This document shows, piece after piece, positions 8,485-16,244 of a stretch of DNA of 64,000 nt. The notes beneath the pieces were generated by a model. It was not told where the DNA came from. It ran no database searches and worked only from the letters and a program-made list of their open reading frames with translations. Location: positions 992,001 to 1,056,000 of the forward strand of contig NZ_JACHJW010000001.1 in the NCBI RefSeq assembly GCF_014203835.1, given 5' to 3'. This stretch comes from Micromonospora polyrhachis. Lineage in GTDB: Bacteria; Actinomycetota; Actinomycetes; Mycobacteriales; Micromonosporaceae. The position numbers were made by a program, and so were the translations under genes. The stretch's first letter is position 1. Every line of letters begins with the position of its first letter.

Positions 8485-9477
8485 TCACCTGCGTCGCCGG
8501 GCCCCCGTCACGGCAGCGGCCAGGGACTTCAGCTGGGCCCGGCGCAGGAACAGGATGATCCCGACCAGGACGAGCAGCCCTGCCGCCGCCGAGCCGGTGA
8601 AGATCATCCGTACGTTGCTGGCCTTGAAGGTGGCTGGCGGGTCGCCCGGATCCGGGAAGGTGACCACCATCGTGGCGGTACGACGGACCACACCACTGGT
8701 GAGGGTCAACTCCGCCTTCCACGGCCCGTTGTCGAGGCGGCTGGGCAGGGCGACGGTGACCTTGCCTGTCTGCTCGGGTGCGAGCGTGGTGCCTTCGACC
8801 ACGGGAAACGGTCCGGCCCTGATTTCCCCGGGCTCGTCGGTGAGCCAGAGCGTGCCGCTCAGGTCGAGCGCCCGCCCGCCGGTGTTGGTCACCTTGACGG
8901 TGAGGGAGGGGCGGCCGTCGGCGGCGCGACTGGTGGTGAACTCCTCGATGTCGAAGCCCGAGGCGGGCTCGCCGCCCGGACCGACGTCGAGGTAGACCCG
9001 AATGCCGACCCGATGGACCTTCGCTACGGCATTCGGCTTGGGGTCGGAGGCCGCGGAGGCCCAGACGACCGCGTACCGTTCGCCGGCGGACGCGGTGGGC
9101 GGCACCGCGATCGTGGTGGTCACGGCTTGGTTCTGCCCCGGTTCGAGGGTCACCTCGGGCTGACTCAGGGAGGTCCACGACGACAACTCGTTGGCCGTCC
9201 GGCCCTCGCCGAAGCGGAACTGCTCGCCCTGCACGTCCGCAGCGGCGGCGTAGAGCTGGATCCGCTTGCGTTTGTCGGTCCGGTTGGAGATCTCGACCTG
9301 CCGACGGATCGTCGTACCGGGCGCCAGGTGGTCGATGATGTACCGCTGGGCGCGCGAGTCGTCGCGACGATCGGCCGGTGCCTCCATCAGCTTGATACCG
9401 ATGGTGTCCAGGTCCTCCCCCGGATCGGCCGCCGCGACCGGACCGGTCAGGGCGCTGACGCCGACGATGGCCAGCAT
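8485..9477 (-). CDS. DUF916-like surface protein with C-terminal membrane anchor (WxL-interacting type)
   Basis: 330 residues. A hydrophobic N-terminus ending GPVAAADP acts as signal peptide. The next 120 residues carry the DUF916 (WxL-interacting protein) style: LAPGTTIRRQVEISNRTD, a W near SSWTSLSQPEVTLEPGQ, and PPTASAGERYAVVWAS. A second Ig-like region follows (SLTVKVTNTGGRALDLSG). A C-terminal helix (about 295-315, AAGLLVLVGIILFLRR) with basic tail anchors it in the membrane. It lies 16 bases after the small WxL-like gene and is surely cotranscribed. The signal peptide lacks an n-region from ATG 9477; the true start may be slightly upstream, overlapping the previous stop (frame open to 9510, no ATG/GTG). 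Confidence 0.8.
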   Translation of the reverse strand: MLAIVGVSALTGPVAAADPGEDLDTIGIKLMEAPADRRDDSRAQRYIIDHLAPGTTIRRQVEISNRTDKRKRIQLYAAAADVQGEQFRFGEGRTANELSSWTSLSQPEVTLEPGQNQAVTTTIAVPPTASAGERYAVVWASAASDPKPNAVAKVHRVGIRVYLDVGPGGEPASGFDIEEFTTSRAADGRPSLTVKVTNTGGRALDLSGTLWLTDEPGEIRAGPFPVVEGTTLAPEQTGKVTVALPSRLDNGPWKAELTLTSGVVRRTATMVVTFPDPGDPPATFKASNVRMIFTGSAAAGLLVLVGIILFLRRAQLKSLAAAVTGARRRR

Positions 9478-9493
9478 CAGCGCCCCGGCCCGG

Positions 9494-10051
9494 CTAGGCC
9501 ACCGAATGTGTCACCGTGCCGGTGTAGGTGCCCACGACGGCGGACGCGGGAATGTGCACGATCAGCCTGGGCGACCAGGCGACCTGGTTGACCCCGGTAC
9601 CCCCGACGTGCTGGAAGGCGGTCAGCGCGGTCACGGTGTCCAGGGGCTCCGCATCGGTGGCGGCGAGTTGGCCCGGAATGAAGTTGCCCGTCCCGGCCTG
9701 CTCCGCACCCTCGCCGGACCAGTAGTCGATCTGGCTGGCGAGGATCCGTTCGGTCGGGCTGCCCCCGCCCGTCTCGAGGTGGGTCGAGGTGACCGAGGCG
9801 GTCCAGGACGCATCGGCGGCACCCCGCTGGTCGACGACACGTACGGTACCGATCGAGGCGGATATGTCGGTGCCGGGCAGGGCGCTACCGAGGAAGGCCG
9901 CGTCGGGAGCGGTGATGTCCAGGCCCGCACCGACCACGTTCAAGGTCACCCCGGTGGAATCGGTGGGTGCCGCCACCGCAGGAGCAGCGGCAAGCCCAAG
10001 CCCGGCGCAGGTGGCTACCGCCACGGCCGCAGTACGGATACGACGACGCAT
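9494..10051 (-). CDS. Secreted WxL-like domain protein (small)
   Basis: 185 residues. MRRRIRTAAVAVATC... to PAVAA is a clear Sec signal peptide. ATG 10051 is preferred over 10081 because it places the arginines at the start of that signal. The mature protein is a single domain of about 145 residues. It holds two tryptophan motifs, DASWTASVTS and NQVAWSPRLIVHIP, and ends in TYTGTVTHSVA. The same domain forms the C-terminus of the divergent 835-residue protein, down to the last five residues. This matches the layout of WxL surface domains of Firmicutes (proximal W-x-x, distal Y-T-x-x-x-T near the end). Expected to bind cell wall and to pair with the DUF916-like protein downstream. Confidence 0.78.
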   Translation of the reverse strand: MRRRIRTAAVAVATCAGLGLAAAPAVAAPTDSTGVTLNVVGAGLDITAPDAAFLGSALPGTDISASIGTVRVVDQRGAADASWTASVTSTHLETGGGSPTERILASQIDYWSGEGAEQAGTGNFIPGQLAATDAEPLDTVTALTAFQHVGGTGVNQVAWSPRLIVHIPASAVVGTYTGTVTHSVA

Positions 10052-10278
10052 TGGTGCTCTCACTTTCGTTTCGGGAAGCAACGCTGGGTGTGCGGTCGAC
10101 GGGGACGGCCACGCCTCTTGACCTTATTGCCTGAGATGAGCACGTATACGAACTTCTCCCCCTTTTTCACCTCCTGCGCTGTGGCCGCACCTTGCCAGGC
10201 ATCGATACCGACAATCCACAGCATCTACCTACAGGCAGTGATATAACGGTCTAAAGCTCACGGAGGGTTTGCTCAGGC
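10052..10278. promoter_or_regulatory. Divergent promoter region of the WxL-like locus
   Basis: 227 bases between two divergent secreted-protein genes that share a domain. It is less GC-rich than its surroundings, with short pyrimidine runs and TATAAC at about 10241-10246, about 37 bases before the plus-strand ATG, as a possible -10 element. A GGAGG lies 12 bases before ATG 10279, a long spacing. I find no clear inverted repeat. Coregulation of both arms is inferred from the arrangement alone. Confidence 0.35.
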
Positions 10279-12786
10279 ATGCGGCACCGGCGAATTCTGG
10301 CGCTCGTCGTCGCGGCGGTGGCCGCCATCACCGGCAGCCTCGTCGTCGCGACCGAGCCCGCCCAGGCCGCCCTGGTACGACCCTTCGCTCCCCGTTTCCA
10401 GGCGAGTGAGCGGGGCGACGTGATATTCGCGGGCAACGCACTGGTCACCTGCCTGTCGTCAGCGGTCGTCGGCTCCCCCACCTGTGCCGCCGCGCAAGCC
10501 GGTGCCGTGGTGAACAACAACAACTACACCGCCCAGTACGTCGACGTGGACGGGGTGGCAGCGACCGCCAACTCCAGTTCCGCCACGCTGACCGTGCCCA
10601 GCGGCGCCACCGTACTCTGGGCCGGGCTCTACTGGATGGGCAGCGCCGCGAGCAACAACAACAGCCGGCAGTACATCTCGTTGGCACCGCCCGGTCTCGG
10701 TTACACCACGCTGCAGGGACAGGTGACCACCGGCGCGGTATCGACCAATGGCGGAGTCCCGTACTCCGGGTTCGTCGAGGTCACCGCCCTCGTACGGACC
10801 AGCGGCAGCTACACCGTCGGCGGCCTCACCACCGCACTGGGCACGAACGCCCGGGGCGGCTGGGCCATCGTCGCCGCCATCCGCGACAACAGCCAGGCGT
10901 TGCGGAACCTGGCCATCTTCGACGGGTACGCCGAACTCGCCGCCACCACCAACGACAACCGGGTCACCACCACCATCTCCGGATTCCGTACCCCGACCAC
11001 GGGCACGGTGACCGCGCGGATCGGCGCGGTCGCTTCCGAGGGCGACCTGGCGACCACTGGCGACAGCCTCTCCTTCAATGGCGTCACCCTCAGCGACAGC
11101 CTCAATCCCGCCACCAACTTCTTCAACAGTTCGGTCACCCGGCTCGGCAATCGGGTCACCGGCAAAAATCCCGACTACGTCAACCAGTTGGGCCTGGACA
11201 TCGACTACCTCGCCGCGCCCAGTGGCTCGATCGGCAACGGTCAGACCTCGGCGACCGTCTCGTTCAGCACCACGGGCGAGTCGTACGAGGCGGTTGCCCT
11301 GTTCACCGTGATCGACATCTTCGAGCCGGACATCACCGCCACCAACTCGGTGGCCCGGGTCGGCGGCGGCAGCAAGGTCAACCCGGGCGACGCCCTCGAG
11401 TACACCATCGTGGTGAACTCGACCGGGAGCGAGAACGCCACCGGCGTGCAGGTCGTCAACTCCCTGCCGGCCGGTGCCAGCTACATACCGGGCTCACTGT
11501 CGATCAACGGGGTCGCCCGTACCGACGCAGCCGGTGACGACACGGCCCGCCTCGACACCGCCAACAACCGACTGGTCTTCAACCTCGGCACCGGGGCCAC
11601 CGCGACGGCGGGCGGCAGCATGGCGCCGAACACCCAGAGCACCCTGCGTTTCCGGCTTCGGGTCAACGATCCCACCCCGGTGGGGCTGATCATCAGCGAT
11701 CAGGCGACCATCACGTACGGATCACCGACGAGCAGTACGACGTACACGGATCTCACGGACGACGTCGGCGCACCTGGTGCCACCGACCCCACCCGGGTCG
11801 ACGTCAACGACGCGCCGGTCGCCGCCCCGGCGACGGTGGGCACCGGCGAGGACACTCCGCTGACGATCAACCTGCCCACCTACGTCGGCGATCCGGACGG
11901 GGACGCCCTCGCCTTCACCGTCACCCAGCCACCAGCAGGCCAGGGCAGCATCGCCTGCACCACCGCTGGTGCCTGTACCTACACCCCACCGGCCAACTAC
12001 AACGGACAGACGAGTCTCGACTACACCGCCACCGACCCGGGCGGCCGGTCGTCGGGGTCCACCATCACCATCACCGTGACACCGGTCAACGACCCGCCCG
12101 TAGCGGCACCGGACACCGCCACCACCATCAGCGGGGCCATGGTGGTCGTCGACGTCCTCGCCAACGACACGGACATCGACGGCGACCGCCTCACCGTCGT
12201 CCCCGCCAGCGGGACCACCAGCCACGGCAGCTACTCGTGCACCGCCACCGCCTGCAGCTACACCTCTGCCACGAGCTTCGTCGGGACGGACTCGTTCACC
12301 TACCTGGCGACCGACCCGGGCAACGGAACCTCGACCGGCACCGTCACGATCACCGTGGTCGCCGGGCCGACCGGGCTGTCCATCCTCGCCCCGGAGGCAG
12401 CCACCCTCCCAGCGGTCGCCGCTGGATCGACCACCGCCTCGGGGCCCATCGGCCTCGTGACCGTCGTCGACGATCGCGGGGCGGCCTCCGGCAGTTGGAC
12501 GACGGTCGTATCGATCACCGACTTCGCCAACGGCAACGGCGCTGCGGGCCGGACGGTACCCAGAGCCAACATCTCGTACGCCTCCGGACCGCCCGTGGAC
12601 AGCAGCGGAAGCGGCACATTCATACCGCAACCAGGTGCCACGCTCGCCAGCCCGCAGGTAGCGGCGCGTTGGACCGGCGGCACCGGGCGGAACACGGTGT
12701 CCTGGACACCAACGCTGACGCTGGCCCTGCCCATGGACCTGGTCGCCACCGAATACACCGCCGTCGTCACGCACTCCGTCGCCTGA
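10279..12786 (+). CDS. Large secreted multidomain surface protein with C-terminal WxL-like domain
   Basis: 835 residues. Signal peptide 1-33 (MRHRRILALVVA to AQAA). Residues about 40-350 form an asparagine-rich beta domain (repeated NNNNYTAQY, LYWMGSAASNNN). A DUF11-like repeat follows at about 353-510 (ITATNSVARVGGG, ALEYTIVVNSTGSENATG). Two cadherin/Big_9-type repeats lie at about 515-695 (VNDAPVAAPATV, VNDPPVAAPDTA), each with a cysteine pair (IACTTAGACTY, YSCTATACSY). The last 137 residues (from GLSILAPEAATL) are the WxL-like domain shared with the divergent small protein, ending EYTAVVTHSVA. No LPxTG or membrane anchor, so attachment to the wall is probably non-covalent through the last domain. 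Likely an adhesin or wall-decoration protein. Confidence 0.83.
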   Translation: MRHRRILALVVAAVAAITGSLVVATEPAQAALVRPFAPRFQASERGDVIFAGNALVTCLSSAVVGSPTCAAAQAGAVVNNNNYTAQYVDVDGVAATANSSSATLTVPSGATVLWAGLYWMGSAASNNNSRQYISLAPPGLGYTTLQGQVTTGAVSTNGGVPYSGFVEVTALVRTSGSYTVGGLTTALGTNARGGWAIVAAIRDNSQALRNLAIFDGYAELAATTNDNRVTTTISGFRTPTTGTVTARIGAVASEGDLATTGDSLSFNGVTLSDSLNPATNFFNSSVTRLGNRVTGKNPDYVNQLGLDIDYLAAPSGSIGNGQTSATVSFSTTGESYEAVALFTVIDIFEPDITATNSVARVGGGSKVNPGDALEYTIVVNSTGSENATGVQVVNSLPAGASYIPGSLSINGVARTDAAGDDTARLDTANNRLVFNLGTGATATAGGSMAPNTQSTLRFRLRVNDPTPVGLIISDQATITYGSPTSSTTYTDLTDDVGAPGATDPTRVDVNDAPVAAPATVGTGEDTPLTINLPTYVGDPDGDALAFTVTQPPAGQGSIACTTAGACTYTPPANYNGQTSLDYTATDPGGRSSGSTITITVTPVNDPPVAAPDTATTISGAMVVVDVLANDTDIDGDRLTVVPASGTTSHGSYSCTATACSYTSATSFVGTDSFTYLATDPGNGTSTGTVTITVVAGPTGLSILAPEAATLPAVAAGSTTASGPIGLVTVVDDRGAASGSWTTVVSITDFANGNGAAGRTVPRANISYASGPPVDSSGSGTFIPQPGATLASPQVAARWTGGTGRNTVSWTPTLTLALPMDLVATEYTAVVTHSVA

Positions 12787-12863
12787 CCGCCTCTCCAACG
12801 GGTCTGTCACCTGACCGCACGAGTCGCGCGTCACGATCGCACGACGATTCATGCCGCAAGTTC

Positions 12864-12878
12864 ATGCATCTGATGCAT
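12864..12878. promoter_or_regulatory. Palindromic operator candidate
   Basis: ATGCATC-T-GATGCAT is a perfect 15-base palindrome, 21 bases before the helix-turn-helix gene and in its leader. A partial copy of the left side (TTCATGC) occurs 13 bases upstream. The likely ligand is the adjacent helix-turn-helix protein, which would make the pair autoregulated; this is inference. Confidence 0.5.
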
Positions 12879-12898
12879 AGAGGGTAACTTGGGGAGCG

Positions 12899-13348
12899 AT
12901 GAGGGATGAAATGTATTCGGTCGAGCAGGTGGCCGACCGACTCGGCCTGCACGTACGCACCGTGCGCGGCTACATCCGCACCGGCCGACTCAAGGCGGTA
13001 CGGATCGGCAAGCAGTACCGCATCGCCCAGGCCGACCTCGACGCGCTGACTGGCCAGCCACCGCCGACCCCCAGCCGGTTCGGGATGGAGGTCTCCAGCA
13101 TCGTGCAGATCGACGGCATCGACCGGATCGCCGCCGACCGGTTGGGCACCCTCGTCCTGACCAGCGCCAACACCAACCACGACCCCCGACGTCCGCTACG
13201 CATCCAGACCATCCACGACGAGGACCGGCACCGGATGAAGATCGTGATCCTCGGCGATGCCGCCAGCACCGCCGAAGTACTGCAACTGGTCGAAGCCGTG
13301 CTCGACGGCGACAACGGCCTACTCGCCGAGAAGGTGGAAAATGCCTGA
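12899..13348 (+). CDS. Helix-turn-helix (excisionase/MerR-type) regulator paired with DUF4180
   Basis: 149 residues. Residues 5-55 are an excisionase-like winged helix: MYSVEQVADRLGLHVRTVRG then YIRTGRLKAVRIGKQYRIAQ. The C-terminal 90 residues (IVQIDGIDRIAADR to the end) are a separate small alpha/beta domain that may sense a ligand or mediate dimers. Start ATG 12899 follows GGGGAG at short spacing; ATG 12911, preceded by GAGGG, is an equal alternative. Its stop overlaps the DUF4180 gene by eight bases. Gene pairs of this kind occur in several Gram-positive genomes; the function is not established. Confidence 0.82.
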   Translation: MRDEMYSVEQVADRLGLHVRTVRGYIRTGRLKAVRIGKQYRIAQADLDALTGQPPPTPSRFGMEVSSIVQIDGIDRIAADRLGTLVLTSANTNHDPRRPLRIQTIHDEDRHRMKIVILGDAASTAEVLQLVEAVLDGDNGLLAEKVENA

Positions 13349-13709
13349 CGTGATAGAGGATCGGGCCGGGGTGCCGGTGCTGGTATGCGACCCCGCCGGT
13401 CCGCAGGTAACCACCGTGCAGAACGCACTGGACCTGATCGGCACGGCCTTCCTCGGCGCCGAGGTGGTGGCCGTGCCCACAAGCCGGCTGGACGAGCGCT
13501 TCTTCTCCCTGGACACCCGTTTCGCGGGCGAGATCATGCAAAAGTTCGTCAACTACCACCTACGTCTGGCCGTCGTCGGCGACATCACCCCGCACCTGGC
13601 GGCCAGTCCGGCACTGCGTGCTCTCGTACACGAGTCGAACTCCGCCAACCACGTGTGGTTCCTGCCCGACCTCGACGCCCTCGACGACCGCCTACGCAAG
13701 ACCACCTGA
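13341..13709 (+). CDS. DUF4180 domain protein
   Basis: 122 residues from ATG 13341, inside the 3' end of the helix-turn-helix gene. The whole protein matches the DUF4180 style: DALDLIGTAFLGA-like helix, VVAVPTSRLDERFFSLDTRF, AGEIMQKFVNYHLRLAVVGD, and SNSANHVWFLPDLDAL at the end. No membrane segment or signal. The overlap with its partner means coupled translation and a near 1:1 ratio. No catalytic residues can be assigned; a role as sensor or antirepressor for the helix-turn-helix protein is a guess from the pairing. Confidence 0.82.
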   Translation: MPDVIEDRAGVPVLVCDPAGPQVTTVQNALDLIGTAFLGAEVVAVPTSRLDERFFSLDTRFAGEIMQKFVNYHLRLAVVGDITPHLAASPALRALVHESNSANHVWFLPDLDALDDRLRKTT

Positions 13710-13783
13710 CCCACCATTGGCCCGTTTGACGGGCAGCCAGCTCGTGAGCAGCGGAACCAGGGCGGGGTGAAGCACACGCGTTC

Positions 13784-14800
13784 CTAGCGCCAGGGATCGA
13801 GGGCGAGCTTGCCCCGGGTCTGGCCCGCTTCGAGTTGCTGGAGCACCGCCGGCCCCTCGGCCAGGGGATGCACGTGGGGGGTACCGGGTGGGTACACGCC
13901 GTGGGCGATGAGAGCCTCGATCTCGACGAGCAACGACTGATAGAGGGACGGGGCCGCGACCGCCAGCGCACCGATGTGCAGACCCTTGATCTGGACCTGG
14001 TGGGTGAAGATCAGGTCGTGTGTGGTCACAGTGGCGTCACCGGAAGCGGCGCCGAACACGACGATGCGTCCGGTGAAGGGTTTGGTAACCGACAGGCTGG
14101 CCTCGAAGGTGGCCTGTCCCACCGATTCCAGGACCAGATCGACACCGCCGGTCCGGCGGATGATCTCCTCAGCCAGATCGGGGCGTCGGCTGTCCAGCAC
14201 CTCGTCAGCGCCGAGCGCTTTGACCGCTTCGTGCTTCGCTGGTGACGCCGTGGCTATCACCCGCGCACCATAGTGGCGGGCAAGGCGAACGGCAGCCTGC
14301 CCGACGCCGCCGGCCGCGGCATGAATGAGCACCGTCTCACCCGTCTTGATCTCGCCCAACGGCTTCAGTGCCGCCAAGGAGGTGGCCCAGTTCAGCACGA
14401 GGCCGAGAGCTTCGGCGTCGCTCCAGCCGGACGGCACGGGAAGTACACCCGCGGCTGGCATCGTCATGTACTGCGCGAAGGCGCCCGGTCCGGTTCCGAC
14501 GACGTGTGTGCCGAGCTGTAACGGGGTTTCGACGTCGGGGCCGACCTCCACGATCTCCCCGGCCGCCTCGAAGCCCGCTACGTAGGGCGCCTGCGGGCCT
14601 CCTCCGTAGGTGCCTTGGGTCTGCATGACGTCGGCGAAGTTGACCCCCGCGGCGTTGACACGGATCAGGTACTCGCCGGGGCCCGGGGTAGGGCGGCAGT
14701 GATCTGTCGTGAGGGTCAGATCCTTCGGTCCCCGGTGCGACCGCTGGACCAGCGCTCGTACGGTCAGCTCGGCGGTGTTCTGCTGCTCGTTGATCTCCAT
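13784..14800 (-). CDS. NADPH:quinone reductase-like medium-chain oxidoreductase
   Basis: 338 residues of the zinc-free MDR family. GroES-like N-terminus with GVNFADVMQTQGTYGGG, and an NADP Rossmann motif HAAAGGVGQAAVRLARHYGA at about 145-164. There are no zinc ligands, as expected for quinone oxidoreductases. It would reduce quinones or reactive carbonyls with NADPH. ATG 14800 (MEINEQQNT) is chosen because the MerR-type promoter just upstream ends eight bases before it, giving a leaderless message. It lies 46 bases downstream of the MerR gene on the same strand, its likely regulator. Confidence 0.88.
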   Translation of the reverse strand: MEINEQQNTAELTVRALVQRSHRGPKDLTLTTDHCRPTPGPGEYLIRVNAAGVNFADVMQTQGTYGGGPQAPYVAGFEAAGEIVEVGPDVETPLQLGTHVVGTGPGAFAQYMTMPAAGVLPVPSGWSDAEALGLVLNWATSLAALKPLGEIKTGETVLIHAAAGGVGQAAVRLARHYGARVIATASPAKHEAVKALGADEVLDSRRPDLAEEIIRRTGGVDLVLESVGQATFEASLSVTKPFTGRIVVFGAASGDATVTTHDLIFTHQVQIKGLHIGALAVAAPSLYQSLLVEIEALIAHGVYPPGTPHVHPLAEGPAVLQQLEAGQTRGKLALDPWR

Positions 14801-14808
14801 GCACCGAA

Positions 14809-14839
14809 TGTAGAAGTTTGACACTTACGTCAAGGTCAA
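14809..14839 (-). promoter_or_regulatory. MerR-type promoter with 19-base spacer and operator
   Basis: On the minus strand TTGACC (-35, 14834-14839) and TCTACA (-10, 14809-14814) are separated by 19 bases, the overlong spacer typical of MerR-activated promoters. The spacer holds the palindrome TTGAC-GTAAGT-GTCAA (14818-14833). The layout predicts that the MerR protein encoded just upstream bends this DNA to switch on the oxidoreductase gene. Confidence 0.65.
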
Positions 14840-14846
14840 GCGGTTG

Positions 14847-15212
14847 TCAGAGATCAGTACGGTGGGCCTCTCGCAGGTAGGCGTCAAGTGCCGCCTGCTG
14901 ATCGCTGAGAACGGCGATGCGAGCAGCGAGCCGATCGCGATGGCCCTGCACCTCGTGCAGGAACTCCGCGCACACCATGCCGGTGCCGGCATCGGATCCG
15001 TCGGTGAGGCTGGGCAGAACCTCCCTGATCAACCGCACCGGCAGCCCGGACTCCAGCAGCGAACGGATGATGAGCACCCGGTCAATGGTGGACTGGCAGT
15101 AGTCGCGGAACCCATTGCTGAAACGGCCAGGAACGATCAAGCCTTCGTCCTCGTAGTGCCGCAGCGATCGGGCACTCACGCCACTGACCCTGGAAGCTTC
15201 GCTGATCTTCAT
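14847..15212 (-). CDS. MerR family transcriptional regulator
   Basis: 121 residues from ATG 15212 (a start at 15227 is possible). N-terminal MerR helix-turn-helix: MKISEASRVSGVSARSLRHY then YEDEGLIVPGR, wing NGFRDYCQSTIDRVLIIRSL, and a C-terminal coiled helix (EVQGHRDRLAARIAVLSDQQ). There is one cysteine near 75 (GMVCAEF) and no cysteine cluster, so it is unlike SoxR or metal-sensing MerR members and closer to small-molecule sensors. It probably activates the oxidoreductase gene through the 19-base-spacer promoter. Confidence 0.88.
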   Translation of the reverse strand: MKISEASRVSGVSARSLRHYEDEGLIVPGRFSNGFRDYCQSTIDRVLIIRSLLESGLPVRLIREVLPSLTDGSDAGTGMVCAEFLHEVQGHRDRLAARIAVLSDQQAALDAYLREAHRTDL

Positions 15213-15309
15213 ACCTGCACCCAACATCCAGGAGCACCGCGATCTTCCGGCACTCGCTACGACGAGTTGAAGGCCCGCTTGGGCGTCAACACCTCGGGTC
15301 CCGCAACAA

Positions 15310-15510
15310 CTAGTCGGCGCTGCGCGCCATCGTCCGTACGCGAACCCCGAGGCCGACTACGGCGGTGGCCGCAGCCACAACGATCCGGTCCCCCGCGAGC
15401 TTCGTCTTGAGCGCGTCGACGATGTCGTCGGCGATCACCTCGCCATGGTCGACCACAACGACCCGTTCCGCCATCGAGTCGGCCTCGTCCAGGTAGTGCC
15501 CCGGGACCGC
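15310..15510 (-). pseudogene. 3' remnant of a DrrA-like ABC transporter ATPase
   Basis: The frame reads GHYLDEADSMAERVVVVDHG then EVIADDIVDALKTKLAGDRI, which is the segment after the H-loop of daunorubicin-resistance-type ABC ATPases. Walker A, signature and Walker B are absent. Upstream in frame the sequence (LNRTRLLTRDFVVSRTQ) does not belong to the ATPase and looks more like the start of an ABC-2 permease. No usable start is present. This is a decayed, rearranged gene. Confidence 0.6.
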
Positions 15511-15665
15511 TCGCACGGTCTGGGTACGGCTCACCACGAAGTCCCGGGTGAGCAGACGGGTACGGTTCAAGATGTCCTCCTGGCTGTCGGTCTGGGCGCC
15601 GTCGGAGGCACGCTGCCAGGGGTAGAGGTCACAAGCTGTCCGCCACCCTCTGCCATCCTCGGCAC

Positions 15666-15880
15666 ATGCTGGGCACCTCGGCCCGACTGTTGACGCTGCT
15701 GTCCCTGCTTCAGACGCGGCGCGACTGGCCCGGGCAGACGCTGGCCGAACGGCTCCGGGTGACGCCACGCACCATCCGGCGGGACGTGGACCGGCTCCGC
15801 GAACTCGGGACGGCCTGGAGGTCTGCCGGCAACTCCGCCGCGACAACGAGGACGTGGCAATCATCGCCGTCACCGCCCGC
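15666..15880 (+). pseudogene. Fused remnants: WYL-type regulator N-terminus, then response-regulator receiver piece
   Basis: 15666-15810 encodes a typical HTH_11 start of YafY/WYL regulators (LGTSARLLTLLSLLQTRRDW, then TLAERLRVTPRTIRRDVDRL, RELG). The frame then changes: 15812-15880 in the next frame reads GLEVCRQLRRDNEDVAIIAV followed by TAR, the middle of an OmpR-type receiver domain. The two pieces come from unrelated genes and are joined at RELG/GLEV, so this is a deletion scar rather than one gene with a frameshift. Confidence 0.55.
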
Positions 15881-15930
15881 CGGGTACATGACCAGAGCTT
15901 CGACTCCCGACAGCGGGGAGTCCAACTGGG

Positions 15931-16089
15931 ACCTGCCTCTACCACTTCGGGCCGTACGGCTTCCAGGCCACCTGGAACCCCCTGGTGGCCGCCCACCGTA
16001 TCCCCGGTGGCATCGAGCCCGATCCCCCGTCGCTGCTCCGGGCCCTCGACGAACTCGAGATCGCCCGTGCGCTGCTACCGCGGCGATGA
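15931..16089 (+). other. Unidentified coding remnant
   Basis: 53 codons ending in TGA, reading TCLYHFGPYGFQATWNPLVA, then IEPDPPSLLRALDELEIARA. It looks like a real protein C-terminus by composition but has no start, and the frame upstream belongs to the receiver remnant in another phase. Family not recognised. The stretch 16090-16244 holds nothing further that I can identify. Confidence 0.35.
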
Positions 16090-16244
16090 AAACCGCCACC
16101 GGTTAGGAGCCTGCCGCACTTGCGGCGTCCTACCCGGGGGCCGTCGAGCGCGCGCCGGGCGGGGCGAACCGACTGACGCTGCTCGATGAATCCTGCAAGA
16201 CACCCGCCCGGTCACAGATCGATATACCTTTGAACGTCATTACG

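Noticed and set aside
8234-9178. A 314-codon minus-strand frame over the DUF916-like gene
   Set aside because: Composition is arginine/glycine-rich and the overlapping frame at 8485-9477 has signal peptide, domains and membrane anchor.
10120-10155. TTGACC...TATACG as a promoter before the large WxL-like gene
   Set aside because: The spacer is 21 bases and the elements lie about 120 bases before the start; support is too weak to call.
15310-15996. A 228-codon minus-strand frame
   Set aside because: Only its last 66 codons resemble a protein family (ABC ATPase end); the rest is antisense to the plus-strand remnants.
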